From Parabacteroides sp. (GTDB lineage: Bacteria; Bacteroidota; Bacteroidia; Bacteroidales; Tannerellaceae): 64,000 nucleotides of DNA. Location of the stretch: positions 1 through 64,000 of the forward strand of contig JAQVCX010000005.1 of assembly GCA_028689545.1 (NCBI GenBank), written 5' to 3'. The number at the start of each line of letters is the position of its first letter. Position 1 is the stretch's first letter. Below, one piece after another: positions 18,026-27,947 of this stretch. A model generated the notes under the pieces. That model was given only the letters and a program-made list of their open reading frames with translations, was not told the DNA's origin and did not search any database. The translations under genes were made by a program, and so were the position numbers.

Positions 18026-18033
18026 TACCTTCG
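18026..18033 (+). promoter_or_regulatory. Probable -7 box TACCTTCG of ahcY
   Basis: TACCTTCG differs from TAnnTTTG at one position and lies 27 nt before ATG 18061. I see no convincing S-adenosylhomocysteine riboswitch in the leader. Confidence 0.45.
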
Positions 18034-18060
18034 CGTCTCAACCATTTATAGTATTAATTT

Positions 18061-19479
18061 ATGTCACAATTATTTCCAACTAATCTGCCTTATAAAGTAG
18101 CAGATATGAGTTTGGCCGAATTTGGTCGCAAAGAGATCGAGATCGCCGAACACGAAATGCCGGGATTAATGGCGCTACGCCAGAAATACGCCGATCAGAA
18201 ACCGTTGAAAGGCGCACGTATCACCGGCTCACTGCATATGACCATACAGACCGCGGTGTTAATCGAAACATTAGTTGCGTTGGGAGCGGACGTTCGCTGG
18301 GCTAGCTGTAACATCTTCTCCACACAGGACCATGCGGCGGCGGCTATCGCGGCTGATGGCGTGCCGGTATTCGCCTGGAAAGGCGAGACGCTGGAAGAGT
18401 ATTGGTGGTGTACGGACATGGCGCTTCGTTTCCCGGAAGGTAAAGGACCTCACATGATTGTTGACGATGGAGGTGACGCTTCCTTATTGATTCATATGGG
18501 CTATCGTGCGGAGAACGACGCGGAGACCATCAACCGTAAAGGCGGGAATCATGAGGAACAGGTAATCCTAGATACATTAAATCGCATCCTTCAAGAGGAT
18601 AACAGTCGTTGGCACCGTACGGTAGCCGAGATGAAAGGTGTATCGGAGGAAACGACAACCGGCGTTCACCGTCTGTATCAGATGATGGAAAAAGGTGAGT
18701 TATTAGTCCCGGCTATCAACGTGAACGATTCCGTGACGAAATCCAAGTTCGATAACCTATACGGTTGCCGTGAGTCTTTGGCGGACGGTATCAAGCGGGC
18801 TACGGACGTAATGATCGCCGGCAAGGTGGTAGTAGTCGCCGGATATGGCGACGTGGGTAAAGGTTGCTCTCACTCCATGCGCTCTTACGGGGCTCGTGTA
18901 CTCGTGACCGAGATCGATCCGATCTGCGCCCTACAAGCCGCTATGGAAGGCTTCGAGGTTACGACCATGGAAGAGGCCGTGAAAGAGGGTAACATCTTCG
19001 TTACGACCACCGGAAACTGCGATATCATCACGATCGAGCATATGACACAGATGAAAGATCAATCGATCGTATGTAATATCGGTCACTTCGACAACGAGAT
19101 CCAAGTGGACAAGCTTGTCAACTATCCGAATATCAAGCACACGAATATCAAGCCGCAGGTAGACAAATATACGTTCCCGGGCGGAAACTCTATCTTCTTG
19201 CTGGCGGAAGGTCGCTTAGTAAATCTGGGTTGCGCCACGGGACACCCGTCATTCGTAATGAGCAACTCATTTACGAACCAAGTTCTCGCCCAGATGGATT
19301 TATGGCAAATGGCCTATGAGGTAGGCGTATATCGTTTGCCGAAACGTTTGGATGAGGAAGTTGCCCGTCTGCACTTGGAACGCATCGGCGTAAAACTATC
19401 CACATTATCACAAAAGCAAGCTGATTATATCGGCGTGCCGGTGGAAGGACCGTACAAGGCTGATCATTACAGATACTAA
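18061..19479 (+). CDS. ahcY: Adenosylhomocysteinase (SAH hydrolase)
   Basis: A 472-residue cytoplasmic, NAD-dependent enzyme that splits S-adenosylhomocysteine into homocysteine and adenosine, recycling the product of SAM methylation. Visible are the substrate-site block [15 protein letters not shown], the Rossmann motif [28 protein letters not shown], and the conserved C-terminus ending [10 protein letters not shown]. The length, including the bacterial insertion around residues 150-190, fits the family. It is monocistronic. The product feeds the methionine cycle; metG is also in the window but is not linked. Confidence 0.98.
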   Translation: MSQLFPTNLPYKVADMSLAEFGRKEIEIAEHEMPGLMALRQKYADQKPLKGARITGSLHMTIQTAVLIETLVALGADVRWASCNIFSTQDHAAAAIAADGVPVFAWKGETLEEYWWCTDMALRFPEGKGPHMIVDDGGDASLLIHMGYRAENDAETINRKGGNHEEQVILDTLNRILQEDNSRWHRTVAEMKGVSEETTTGVHRLYQMMEKGELLVPAINVNDSVTKSKFDNLYGCRESLADGIKRATDVMIAGKVVVVAGYGDVGKGCSHSMRSYGARVLVTEIDPICALQAAMEGFEVTTMEEAVKEGNIFVTTTGNCDIITIEHMTQMKDQSIVCNIGHFDNEIQVDKLVNYPNIKHTNIKPQVDKYTFPGGNSIFLLAEGRLVNLGCATGHPSFVMSNSFTNQVLAQMDLWQMAYEVGVYRLPKRLDEEVARLHLERIGVKLSTLSQKQADYIGVPVEGPYKADHYRY

Positions 19480-19483
19480 TCTT

Positions 19484-19548
19484 ATTTATGATTTATGATT
19501 TTACACATAGTGTCTTCCATAAATCATAAATCATAAATCTTAAATCAT
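19484..19548. repeat. AT-rich 7-bp repeats forming an inverted repeat after ahcY
   Basis: A left arm built from ATTTATG repeats (19484-19501) faces a right arm of CATAAAT repeats (19519-19548). A related stretch occurs at 54396-54438. It seems to be a dispersed intergenic element of this genome and may help end ahcY transcription. Confidence 0.6.
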
Positions 19549-19570
19549 ATGATTACCCTTTTGTAAGGAT

Positions 19571-19592
19571 GAGACGGGGCACGCCCCGTCTC
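19571..19592. repeat. REP-like palindrome GAGACGGGGC-AC-GCCCCGTCTC
   Basis: A perfect 10-bp stem with a 2-nt centre, flanked by TGTA (19562) and TACA (19593). Palindromes of this GAGACGGGGC type recur in many unrelated bacterial genomes as dispersed elements (from memory). Here it sits between the convergent ahcY and YfhO genes and would also act as a hairpin. Confidence 0.7.
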
Positions 19593-19608
19593 TACAACCG
19601 GCTTCAAT

Positions 19609-22101
19609 TTATATCTCCTTTTCCTTCTTTGCTCTCCAAACGGAATATCCCACCGCACCAATCAATAACAACAGGATAATCAACGAACTGAAAGAAGTAA
19701 TATAAGCCGCCGTAATATAACCTTGCGGCCTAAACTCAAATACGATCTGATGCTCACCCTCCGGAACCAGCATCGCACGTAATATCCAATCCGCCCGGAA
19801 ATGAGGAGCGGGCTTGCCATCAATCGTTGCCTCCCATCCCGGTTGATAATAGATCTCCGAGAATACCGTTAATTGCTCAGAATTAGCCTTCGTCGTATAA
19901 ACCAACTTATTGGGACGATAACTATCCAGCGTTATCGTAGCGGTAGAGTCTAGCTGAGGGGTGAATCCCTTTACCTCATCAGCGAAACGTTTATCGACAA
20001 CCGCCGTCGTTAACGGATTGATCGTATTCAACGCTGCTATTTCCGCATCCGCATTCTCCACGACCTCCACTTTGTCCACAAACCAAGCGTTGCCGAAAGC
20101 AAACGGATTCCTCAAAGGCGGCTGCTCCGGATTATAGATAATATAACGTGTATTGAGCATATTCAAGGACGGGCAAGCAGCGAACGCCCCCATCAAATCC
20201 TCTGCGGTCTGCGCTTTCTGGAAAGCCCCGATAACCGAGTTAAGCTCCCCTTGCAGACGGTGATCGATCAGTTCTTGGTACCGTCTCAGCTTGGCGGCGT
20301 AATAACCACCGATGGAATGGTGATAATAAGATACACTCGTTTCTTGGAATGGATTATTCAACGTCACCACACGATAAGCAGGGTCGTTATCCTTAAAGAT
20401 CTCTTGATCCGCAACAGTTTCCTTATAAACGTCCACGGCTTTCTGACGAACGAAATCGCCATCATTCAAATAGCGTTTATCCACTGTCCATAAATCAACC
20501 AACATCAAGACTGCGACACCTATTCCCACAATCGTACCCACTTTCTTTCGATCTTTTGCCGTATAATACCAGAATAATAAAGCGGCACCCAGCAATATGA
20601 AAATCAGAGAGCGCATAGCATCTGCGGAAGCCAAAGACGCCCGATCCATCAATAAGGCATTATAGTACCAATCCGGTAATTGGTATTGAGCATCAAAAGA
20701 GGAACGGAAATCAAGTAATAGACTTGGCATCAGCCAAAGGATCAAGCACAATCCTCCCGTAATCGCTAAAGAAACAATTAACCCCCTTTTAAATAAAGCA
20801 TCCTCCACTTTTCCCGATACGATCTCTTTCAATCCCCAAATAGCGATAATAGGGAACACCATACCCGGAATAACCAATGCCATCTCTACGGTACGGAACT
20901 TATTATACATTGGCAAGTAATGGAACATAAAATCATTGAAGCTATCAAAATTACGGCCCAATGCCAAGAAAATCAAGAATACTGAACCAGCAAACAGCCA
21001 CCACTTTATCGGGTTCCGGATCACGAACAGTCCTATGATAAACAAGAAACAAACCAACACTCCAAAATAAACAGGTCCTGAAGTAAACGTTTTCTCCCCC
21101 CAATAGGTAGGAGCTTGTACTTCTTTTCCGACTTGAGCGCCCTTTGCCTTTAATTCCTTATACAACTCAGAGTCCGGTCCTAACATACCTCCAGATCCCC
21201 CGCCATAAGCATTAGGAATCAGCAATGTCAATAGCTCACCTTTACCATAGCTCCATGCAAAAGCATAATCCTTATCCAGCCCGGAAGAGATTTTCTCTCC
21301 GGAAGCCGTGGTAGTAGTCAATTCCGTAGCGCCACGGATAGAGTTCTTGCCAAGATCCCAATGAGCGTACATATTCTGGGCGTTGGGAAGGACCGCTAAT
21401 ATAACGCAACCAACCATAATCGCCGTCACTTTACCTAACTCTCCGTATGCTTTTTCTCGTAGCTTAGCGAACACGTATCCCAGATAAACAAACAAGCAAA
21501 GCAACAATAAATAATAAGTGATCTGGATATGTCCATTCGATATAGATAGGGCAACCCCTAACAAGAATACGATTCCCCCCCACAAATATTTACGTTTGAA
21601 TAGAAGCGCCATGCCCGCAAGGGTTAGCGGCATATAGGCAATGACATATGCTTTCGTTATATGTCCAGCTTCTATAATGATAATATTATAAGAAGCTAAC
21701 GCAAAAGCGATCGAGCCCGCAAGGGCCAACCACCAATTCACCCCCATCACACACATCAATATATAAAAACATATCAAGCCAGTGAATACCATGCCCGCAT
21801 TCAAATAACCGACATCTTTTAATGGTGCCTCTAATAAAGTATATCCAGGCAACTTAGGGGCAGGATTTCCATATCCTCCCGCATAGGGCATTCCTCCAAA
21901 CATGGCATCAGACCAAACGCTAAATTCACCGGGCTGGGCGGATTTTTCATATTTCTCCATCTGGCTACCTCCCATGCCAACAGCTTTCTCCATATCCCCC
22001 TGACGAATCGATTTACCCTCAAACACGGCCGGGGCAAAATAAACCACTGTCAGCACCAAGAACACGACTACAGCAGCGACATGCTTTCCCCATTTACTCA
22101 T
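19609..22101 (-). CDS. YfhO-family polytopic membrane protein
   Basis: About 830 residues, with a dozen or more hydrophobic segments over the first 540 residues (VAAVVVFLVLTVVYFAP, then GIVFLLGVALSISNGHIQITYYL) and a soluble C-terminal part ending in another membrane helix. This is the layout of YfhO proteins, which belong to the GT-C-like membrane glycosyltransferases. The known Bacillus YfhO is linked to glycosylation of lipoteichoic acid. Start: MSKWGKH at 22101 looks native; another ATG lies four codons upstream at 22113. It is last in the run of minus-strand genes after the polysaccharide locus, so it may act on lipid-linked sugars (inference). Confidence 0.8.
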   Translation of the reverse strand: MSKWGKHVAAVVVFLVLTVVYFAPAVFEGKSIRQGDMEKAVGMGGSQMEKYEKSAQPGEFSVWSDAMFGGMPYAGGYGNPAPKLPGYTLLEAPLKDVGYLNAGMVFTGLICFYILMCVMGVNWWLALAGSIAFALASYNIIIIEAGHITKAYVIAYMPLTLAGMALLFKRKYLWGGIVFLLGVALSISNGHIQITYYLLLLCLFVYLGYVFAKLREKAYGELGKVTAIMVGCVILAVLPNAQNMYAHWDLGKNSIRGATELTTTTASGEKISSGLDKDYAFAWSYGKGELLTLLIPNAYGGGSGGMLGPDSELYKELKAKGAQVGKEVQAPTYWGEKTFTSGPVYFGVLVCFLFIIGLFVIRNPIKWWLFAGSVFLIFLALGRNFDSFNDFMFHYLPMYNKFRTVEMALVIPGMVFPIIAIWGLKEIVSGKVEDALFKRGLIVSLAITGGLCLILWLMPSLLLDFRSSFDAQYQLPDWYYNALLMDRASLASADAMRSLIFILLGAALLFWYYTAKDRKKVGTIVGIGVAVLMLVDLWTVDKRYLNDGDFVRQKAVDVYKETVADQEIFKDNDPAYRVVTLNNPFQETSVSYYHHSIGGYYAAKLRRYQELIDHRLQGELNSVIGAFQKAQTAEDLMGAFAACPSLNMLNTRYIIYNPEQPPLRNPFAFGNAWFVDKVEVVENADAEIAALNTINPLTTAVVDKRFADEVKGFTPQLDSTATITLDSYRPNKLVYTTKANSEQLTVFSEIYYQPGWEATIDGKPAPHFRADWILRAMLVPEGEHQIVFEFRPQGYITAAYITSFSSLIILLLLIGAVGYSVWRAKKEKEI

Positions 22102-22136
22102 TATACTCCGCATAAAACTTATCTATAATTTATTGT

Positions 22137-22898
22137 TTATACTCTACCTTTAAACCATTTGGCAAAATAGAATCTCACGGCGAACCAACCATGCAACAGA
22201 ATCGTCGACACCTTGCCATAATACTTGCACATGATCTCATATCGCTCCTTCAAGGAGTCTTTCCGGTTCACGCTACTTAACCCTTCCTCCAAAAAATCAG
22301 ACAGGATCAAGCGTGTATTATGCACTCTTTTCGCACGCTTCAGACATTGGATACACCAATCATAATCCGCTGTCAAACGGTATTCCGTATTATATAACGG
22401 AGCGATCTCCCGTTTTGATATAAACGACTGGTGACAAACCAACATTCCCATCCGGAAGCTTTTCCAAGTCAGTTTCTCCGGAGCTTTCAACCTGCGCATT
22501 CCTAGCGATCTACCCGCCGCGTCAACGATCTGGGTCTCTCCGTAAATCACGTCTGGCAAAGATACTTTCTTTTTCAAAGACACCACAATTCTTTGCACGG
22601 TATCTGAGGTATAAAGTGTATCTCCCGCGTTCAAGAACCACACATAATCCCCCGTAGCCCGCTTTAAACCTTTATTCATGGCATCGTACAAGCCTTTATC
22701 AGGCTCGCTTATCCAAGAAGCGATACCAGACTCATATTGTTTGATGATCTCTACGGTCTTATCCTTCGACGCTCCGTCAATTAATATATACTCGATATTT
22801 GGATACGATTGGCTAAGTACGCTCAATATCGTACGCTCCAACCATCGCTCCGCATTATAGGTGATCGTTATGATCGAAAATGTAGGTTGCTGATTCAT
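22137..22898 (-). CDS. Family 2 glycosyltransferase
   Basis: A 253-residue GT-A enzyme. The N-terminal nucleotide-sugar fold is clear: FSIITITYNAERWLERTI, then YPNIEYILIDGASKDKT, then EPDKGLYDAMNKGLKRATGDY. The metal site varies from DxD to LNAGDTLY. Colanic-acid WcaE-like GT2 enzymes share this pattern. It is cytoplasmic and would add one sugar to a lipid-linked glycan. It is the most downstream transferase of the 22-34 kb locus, separated from the next by a short decayed gene. Confidence 0.9.
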   Translation of the reverse strand: MNQQPTFSIITITYNAERWLERTILSVLSQSYPNIEYILIDGASKDKTVEIIKQYESGIASWISEPDKGLYDAMNKGLKRATGDYVWFLNAGDTLYTSDTVQRIVVSLKKKVSLPDVIYGETQIVDAAGRSLGMRRLKAPEKLTWKSFRMGMLVCHQSFISKREIAPLYNTEYRLTADYDWCIQCLKRAKRVHNTRLILSDFLEEGLSSVNRKDSLKERYEIMCKYYGKVSTILLHGWFAVRFYFAKWFKGRV

Positions 22899-22910
22899 TG
22901 TTGTTTTGTT

Positions 22911-23081
22911 TTATAAGCTTGTTTCGGATGATTTGGAGTATCGGGGTATAAGCGCAGGTCGCAAGGTTTCATCCGCAATCAATTTATTATGAGGTCTGAA
23001 AGGGTGAGACCTAGACGATACACAACGAGTATATTCGTCATGCCATGATTCCTTAAATTCGATATGCTGGTCTTCTTTCAT
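22911..23081 (-). pseudogene. Short remnant of an AlbA_2/Schlafen-domain gene
   Basis: A 56-codon frame from ATG 23081 starts MKEDQHIEFKESWHDEY. This closely matches the N-terminal signature of AlbA_2 (RecG-like, Schlafen-type) DNA- or RNA-binding ATPases, which normally run to about 400-550 residues. After residue 17 the sequence loses family resemblance and ends at 22911. I infer a gene that suffered a large deletion, or was replaced, inside the polysaccharide locus. Confidence 0.55.
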
Positions 23082-23082
23082 T

Positions 23083-24402
23083 CTATTTACGCTTATTACA
23101 CAGACTCTGATACAAAGCTATATATTTTTCGGCAATAACCGATTCCTCATAACAATCATGCACCTTGCGGACACAGGCCTCATCTAATCGCAAAGGCTCT
23201 CGATTATCGATTACCCACTTGATACCCGTAGCCAAGTCATCAGGATCCTTATATTTCGCCAAATATCCATTTTCCAAGTGGTTTATAATATCAGTCTGTC
23301 CGCTATTATCAAAACTCACCGCCGGACAACCACAAGCCATACCCTCAATAATTGTCTGCCCAAAAGTCTCATACAGGGAAGAGACCACCGTTACATCCGC
23401 GGCAGCATATAATTTCGCGATCACAGAGGGATCACGCAAAGAGCCCATCCATACATAAGGAATTGGTATTTCCGACAAAAAAGAATCATCTCCTTTGATT
23501 CCTCCAAACAAGACCAAGAAATAATCGTCCTCTCCTGTCCCCTCTTTCAATATAGATAAAGCCTTGACGAGATATTCAAAACCTTTAATCGGATCATTGA
23601 TACGTGCGGCTCCCATCAGAAGGATTTTCTTATCCAAAGGCAGAGACATGCTCTTCCTTGCCTCCTCTTTATCTGAAGGAACAAACAGACTTGTATCAAT
23701 CACATTCGGAATAACCTCTACAGACAAGTTTTTGGTCAGCGCACTACCTTGTGCTTGTTTTTTTAACCAAGTACTTACCGCCACCAATTGGATCTTAGAA
23801 TCCGCCAAGAAACGTTTCTTGTGAAATACGGAGTACGCCAAATCCTTGTGCTTATGGGAACATAGGAAAGAACATTCTCCACATTCCCCCTTAAACCTTT
23901 CACAGCCAAACGAATGATGGCAAATTGCCGTAGAAGGCCACATATCGTGCATAGTCCATACGATAGGTTTCCCTGTCCGTATCAATTTCTTTATATCATC
24001 TAAAGATAGAAAGCCTTGGTTAATCCAATGTAAATGGATGATATCCGCATTTTGAACTAATGGATGAGAGCTGATATCCGTTCCTGTATTAGCGATAGAG
24101 ACCTGAAATAAAGGTTTCCGCCGTAAATGGTTGGAGAGAAAAATCACTAAACGTTCCCATACAAAACGGATAAAGTTCAACTTCCTTGAAAAAAAAGAAT
24201 CATTTAAAGAGAGTACACAAGGATTATGGCTTATTTTATCGCGCACCAGCATTGTTACCTCGATATCTGCCTTCCTCAATGCCTTCATTAACCTATTAGC
24301 AGCGATAGCGGCACCACCAGTAAATTCTGAGGTATTAACTATAAGAACCTTCATCCGATTTTTATCTATATATTCAAAATCCCCCTTATTTATAGTTTTC
24401 AT
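23083..24402 (-). CDS. Family 4 glycosyltransferase
   Basis: A 439-residue GT-B enzyme. The N-terminal domain begins MKVLIVNTSEFTGGAAIAAN. The C-terminal domain keeps the GT4 blocks KKILLMGAARINDPIKGFEY, then VVSSLYETFGQTIIEGMACG with the E-x7-E donor site, then GQTDII.  ATG 24402 lies 2 nt after the upstream stop and is the coupled choice. An internal ATG at 24354, giving MKVLIVNTS, is equally reasonable. It contributes one linkage of the surface glycan; donor and acceptor are unknown. Confidence 0.88.
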   Translation of the reverse strand: MKTINKGDFEYIDKNRMKVLIVNTSEFTGGAAIAANRLMKALRKADIEVTMLVRDKISHNPCVLSLNDSFFSRKLNFIRFVWERLVIFLSNHLRRKPLFQVSIANTGTDISSHPLVQNADIIHLHWINQGFLSLDDIKKLIRTGKPIVWTMHDMWPSTAICHHSFGCERFKGECGECSFLCSHKHKDLAYSVFHKKRFLADSKIQLVAVSTWLKKQAQGSALTKNLSVEVIPNVIDTSLFVPSDKEEARKSMSLPLDKKILLMGAARINDPIKGFEYLVKALSILKEGTGEDDYFLVLFGGIKGDDSFLSEIPIPYVWMGSLRDPSVIAKLYAAADVTVVSSLYETFGQTIIEGMACGCPAVSFDNSGQTDIINHLENGYLAKYKDPDDLATGIKWVIDNREPLRLDEACVRKVHDCYEESVIAEKYIALYQSLCNKRK

Positions 24403-24404
24403 CT

Positions 24405-25337
24405 TTAAGATATCCGAAGCTTGTTTTTAAGTATCAAGCAAAACATCGTAGATGAAGAAAACATTTTTCGCAACTCCTTATAACGACATTTCAACCGTTT
24501 AAAAGAGAACTTCCATTTTAAGGTATCATATAAACTTATTTGGTGGATCTTCTGATTATCCAACACATATTTATGCATTTCATGTTTCGCTCCACCTTGC
24601 AAATGCAATCCATAAAAACGAATCATGCTACCATCCTCCATGTACCTTCCATAAGGCAAATTATCTATCCAATATATTTTCTTTCGCCCCTTGCTCATCT
24701 CAAAACCCATCGGATCAGAAATATTACCATCAAAACAAGCGCCCGAAGACGGATATATAAGATCAATTACATTATTTGAAATATCTTTCTGATACCAAGT
24801 AAGGACTGTCATATCACAAACGCCTCCATATACTACATCCTTATAAAATAATCTCAATCTTTCTAAGGCTCCTTTATCCGTATATAGAAATAGCATATAA
24901 TCACATAATTTATCTATGGACTCTTTATTAAACAGAGAAAAACAAGGTCCCATGATTTTACAGATCGTAAAATCATATTTCAGATATTGATTAAAGACCT
25001 CATCGACGTTACAATAAAGCAAGACATCCGAATCTAGACAAAGGAAATGCGTAAACCCCTCCTTTCTAACAAAATCCCGAATCACAAACCAACGCTGAAA
25101 ACAGAACAGTTCATAATCATAAGGATTTATCGACATATGTTGATAAACCTTCTGAAACTCATGAAGCCCTTCCGTATAACGATCTATATAAAAATGCTCG
25201 ACGATATTATAATGACTCGTTGATTCATCACTTATCAAACAAATTCGATTATCCGGATTAAATAGACGTATCTGCTTTAAAACAGGCTCAAGGTAGAAAC
25301 TATCTCCTTTATGTACGATCAATATGGGTATGTTCAT
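24405..25337 (-). CDS. Putative GT-A glycosyltransferase (nucleotide-diphospho-sugar fold)
   Basis: A 310-residue protein. It opens with NIPILIVHKGDSFYLEPVLKQ, as expected of a Rossmann-like sugar transferase, and carries a clear DxD metal motif in HFLCLDSDVLLY near residue 105. A later YWIDNLPYGRYMEDG stretch is family-like but I cannot name the CAZy class. It lies between two transferases with 2-3 nt spacing on both sides, so it is co-transcribed and surely part of glycan assembly. The substrate is not predictable. Confidence 0.7.
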   Translation of the reverse strand: MNIPILIVHKGDSFYLEPVLKQIRLFNPDNRICLISDESTSHYNIVEHFYIDRYTEGLHEFQKVYQHMSINPYDYELFCFQRWFVIRDFVRKEGFTHFLCLDSDVLLYCNVDEVFNQYLKYDFTICKIMGPCFSLFNKESIDKLCDYMLFLYTDKGALERLRLFYKDVVYGGVCDMTVLTWYQKDISNNVIDLIYPSSGACFDGNISDPMGFEMSKGRKKIYWIDNLPYGRYMEDGSMIRFYGLHLQGGAKHEMHKYVLDNQKIHQISLYDTLKWKFSFKRLKCRYKELRKMFSSSTMFCLILKNKLRIS

Positions 25338-25339
25338 GT

Positions 25340-26290
25340 TTACGCCAATTTAGTTTTTACTTTATTATACAACCGATGTATCCATGTATATTTAAGATAT
25401 TTAGCCAATATGCCACCGTTGATTTTATCCTGCAATATACGATGATTCTTTAATATTTCCGTATTATATCCCTCAAAAGGAATAAATGTTATCGGTTTAA
25501 TCGAAGTGTTCATGGCCGGTTTTGCCCACCAAGCCCGTTGACTTCCACAATGTTCACCCGATCCGTCAAATCCCCAATTTTGTGTCTTGGACAAAACAGG
25601 AAAAACAGAGCACATATGATGCGAGAACATATGATAATACACCCTCAAATCCATGGCTGCTATCTTTTTGCTGGAATCTGCCTGCAAAATCCCTTTGATA
25701 TAAAAACCGATTGACACAAATGCTTTATATTTCGCAGGGCTTTTCTTTAAAATCGCATAACGATCACAATAATCTAAATCGACTTTCATCCAGCGATCAC
25801 GCCAAGTCGCAAAACCCCAAGGGGAATTACAAGGGTAAAAATATACATCTTTATCATAATTAGTCGGCAAACGGAAAGGCAGACTAAATCCACAAATAGC
25901 GAAGACCTTCTCCTCATTCTCATAAAAATTCAAGCCCTCGTTCATATACCCTAAAAAATCTTTTGAGACAACAATATCATCCTCCAGGAATATAAAAGAC
26001 TCATGCGTAAGCAAAACTTCCTCAATTGCAACTTTTATAGATTCATGAGCACCTAAATTCATTTCCCTAAATAATAAACGAACTTCTTTAAAACCTACAA
26101 TAGAAGCCGCATATTCTCTCACTCTTTCTATAACGGGTATATGCTCTTCCCTATACGGAGCATCAGACACGATATACAACAATGATTCTGACGCTAAATC
26201 ATTCGCAAGCAGGGCTTCGATACATCTCTTCAAATGATCCAAACGATCATATACAGAAACTATAATAGGAGCATAGGCAACTTTAGGCAT
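25340..26290 (-). CDS. GT2/GNT-I-like glycosyltransferase
   Basis: About 316 residues. APIIVSVYDRLDHLKRCIEA opens a GT-A fold. ESFIFLEDDIVVSKDFL contains the LEDD metal site typical of GNT-I-like and some GT2 enzymes. The block PCNSPWGFATWRDRW follows, as in many Bacteroidetes LPS/capsule transferases. I use ATG 26290; a TTG three codons upstream overlaps the previous stop. It is co-transcribed with the acyltransferase upstream. Confidence 0.82.
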   Translation of the reverse strand: MPKVAYAPIIVSVYDRLDHLKRCIEALLANDLASESLLYIVSDAPYREEHIPVIERVREYAASIVGFKEVRLLFREMNLGAHESIKVAIEEVLLTHESFIFLEDDIVVSKDFLGYMNEGLNFYENEEKVFAICGFSLPFRLPTNYDKDVYFYPCNSPWGFATWRDRWMKVDLDYCDRYAILKKSPAKYKAFVSIGFYIKGILQADSSKKIAAMDLRVYYHMFSHHMCSVFPVLSKTQNWGFDGSGEHCGSQRAWWAKPAMNTSIKPITFIPFEGYNTEILKNHRILQDKINGGILAKYLKYTWIHRLYNKVKTKLA

Positions 26291-26295
26291 ATTAA

Positions 26296-26835
26296 TCAAA
26301 TATTGAAATCCAACAATTTCTTACTTCTATCTTTCAATCGCTTTACAGGAACTCCGGCATAAATGCCCCATGAGTCAAGACTTTTATTAACAAAGCTCAT
26401 AGCCCCTACTACACTTCCTTCATCAACGACCAGATTAGGCATGATCACACAAGAAGCCCCAACTTGCGTATATTTCCTCAAAATAACGGGACCACCAGTT
26501 ACATGAGTTGCCTCAAAAGGACACATGGGACCTATCAAGTAATCTCCTCCAAAATCGTCAACCGCACTATAGACTGTCGTTCTTGCCGATATTCCCGAAC
26601 AATCATGAATAAAGATCCCTTCTCCCCCATACAAAGCGACATAAGCCGATATATGAACCATCGACCCAATATGAATTTGCCCAGATAGTATAGAGAAGTC
26701 ATCAATCCTTACTTTATTGCCAATCGATATTTTCGAAGGCGAGTATATACTAGCCTTACGACTAACAAGCACGTCTTCACCAATAGACGCAAAGCCTATT
26801 CGCTCAAGTTCCTGTCTCGTATAAAAAGAGTTCAT
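26296..26835 (-). CDS. Left-handed beta-helix (hexapeptide) acyltransferase
   Basis: A 179-residue protein with the [LIV]-G-x(4) hexapeptide pattern (SKISIGNKVRIDDFSILSGQ, then IHIGSMVHISAYVALYG) and the typical C-terminal coil TQVGASCVIMPNLVVDEGSV. The length and order fit sugar O- or N-acetyltransferases (maltose/galactoside type, or FdtC-like enzymes acting on dTDP-amino sugars). It is immediately downstream of a DegT aminotransferase (3 nt apart), so N-acetylation of the amino group made by that enzyme is the best guess. Confidence 0.82.
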   Translation of the reverse strand: MNSFYTRQELERIGFASIGEDVLVSRKASIYSPSKISIGNKVRIDDFSILSGQIHIGSMVHISAYVALYGGEGIFIHDCSGISARTTVYSAVDDFGGDYLIGPMCPFEATHVTGGPVILRKYTQVGASCVIMPNLVVDEGSVVGAMSFVNKSLDSWGIYAGVPVKRLKDRSKKLLDFNI

Positions 26836-26838
26836 ATC

Positions 26839-27945
26839 TTAATTCCTTATCAGATTTATCACTCTTTCAACATCAGACTCTGTTAACGCATGATGCATCG
26901 GCAAACAAATTACTTGGTCAGCCATTTTATATGCCTCCGGCAAATTATCTCTTCCGGCCGAATCCAATCCCCGATATGTAGAGAAGGTACTAATCAATGG
27001 ATAGAAGTAACGACGGCCATAAACTCCCGCACAGTTCATCTTTTCATACAGCGCATCACGACTCATTCCATATTGTTTCTCATTTACAAATATAGGGAAA
27101 TATGAATAATTATGTTTTACACCCTGTATATCTTCAAAAAAACGAATACCCGGAATATCCACTAATGCCGCCCTATATTGTATAGCTACCTGCTTACGAG
27201 CCTCGATAGCCTTATCCACGTGCTTAAGCGTCATCAAGCCATAAGCGGAGCGAACTTCATCCATCTTTCCATTGATACCAGGCGCTACGACCGTAGTCTC
27301 ATTTGCGAAACCGAAATTTTTAATATAGTCAATACGTTGTTTTGTCTCTGCATCATGGCACACCAAGGCTCCTCCCTCAATCGTATTATACACTTTTGTC
27401 GCATGGAAACTTAACGTTGCCATATCTCCAGCCATGATAACCGAGTTACCATTCCTCTCTACACCAAATGCATGAGCCGCGTCATATATGACCTTTAGTC
27501 CGTACGTGTCTGATATCTGTTTGATACGTTCAATATCACAGGGTTGCCCATATACATGGACAGGCATAATTGCCGTAGTTTTAGGAGTTATGGCCGCTTC
27601 TATTTTGTCCGGGTCCATATTGCCCGTTCTCGGGTCAATATCAACAAAAACCGGCTTAATACCATTCCACCAAAGCGCATGAGTAGTAGCCACAAAACTA
27701 TAGGGTGTCGTTATAACCTCTCCCGTGATTCGCATCGCTTGCAACGCACAGATCAAAGGTAACGTTCCATTAGTAAATAGACTGATAAAAGGAATCTTCA
27801 GATAGTCACACAGCGCTTTTTCCAACTCTTGATGGTAATGTCCATTATTCGTAAGCCATTTTCTTTTCCAGATATCTTCCAAATAAGGAGTAAATTCCTC
27901 CAAAGGAGGAATCAATGGCGATGTGACAGTTATTATTTTTTCCAT
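26839..27945 (-). CDS. DegT/DnrJ/EryC1 family sugar aminotransferase
   Basis: A 368-residue PLP enzyme that converts a 4-keto (or 3-keto) nucleotide sugar to the amino sugar. Family blocks: LFTNGTLPLICALQAM, TTPYSFVATTHALWW, VIYDAAHAFGVE, and the PLP lysine in SFHATKVYNTIEGGAL (near residue 185). The FHATKVxNTIEGG form is typical of the VioA/FdtB/WecE-like branch acting on dTDP-4-keto-6-deoxyhexoses. With the neighbouring acyltransferase and the GT56-like transferase it points to a dTDP-acetamido-dideoxyhexose such as Fuc4NAc or Fuc3NAc (inference). Confidence 0.88.
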   Translation of the reverse strand: MEKIITVTSPLIPPLEEFTPYLEDIWKRKWLTNNGHYHQELEKALCDYLKIPFISLFTNGTLPLICALQAMRITGEVITTPYSFVATTHALWWNGIKPVFVDIDPRTGNMDPDKIEAAITPKTTAIMPVHVYGQPCDIERIKQISDTYGLKVIYDAAHAFGVERNGNSVIMAGDMATLSFHATKVYNTIEGGALVCHDAETKQRIDYIKNFGFANETTVVAPGINGKMDEVRSAYGLMTLKHVDKAIEARKQVAIQYRAALVDIPGIRFFEDIQGVKHNYSYFPIFVNEKQYGMSRDALYEKMNCAGVYGRRYFYPLISTFSTYRGLDSAGRDNLPEAYKMADQVICLPMHHALTESDVERVINLIRN

Positions 27946-27947
27946 AT

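Noticed and set aside
17880-18060. S-adenosylhomocysteine or SAM riboswitch before ahcY
   Set aside because: I could not find the conserved core of either class, and the transcript leader predicted from the -7 box is only about 20-25 nt.
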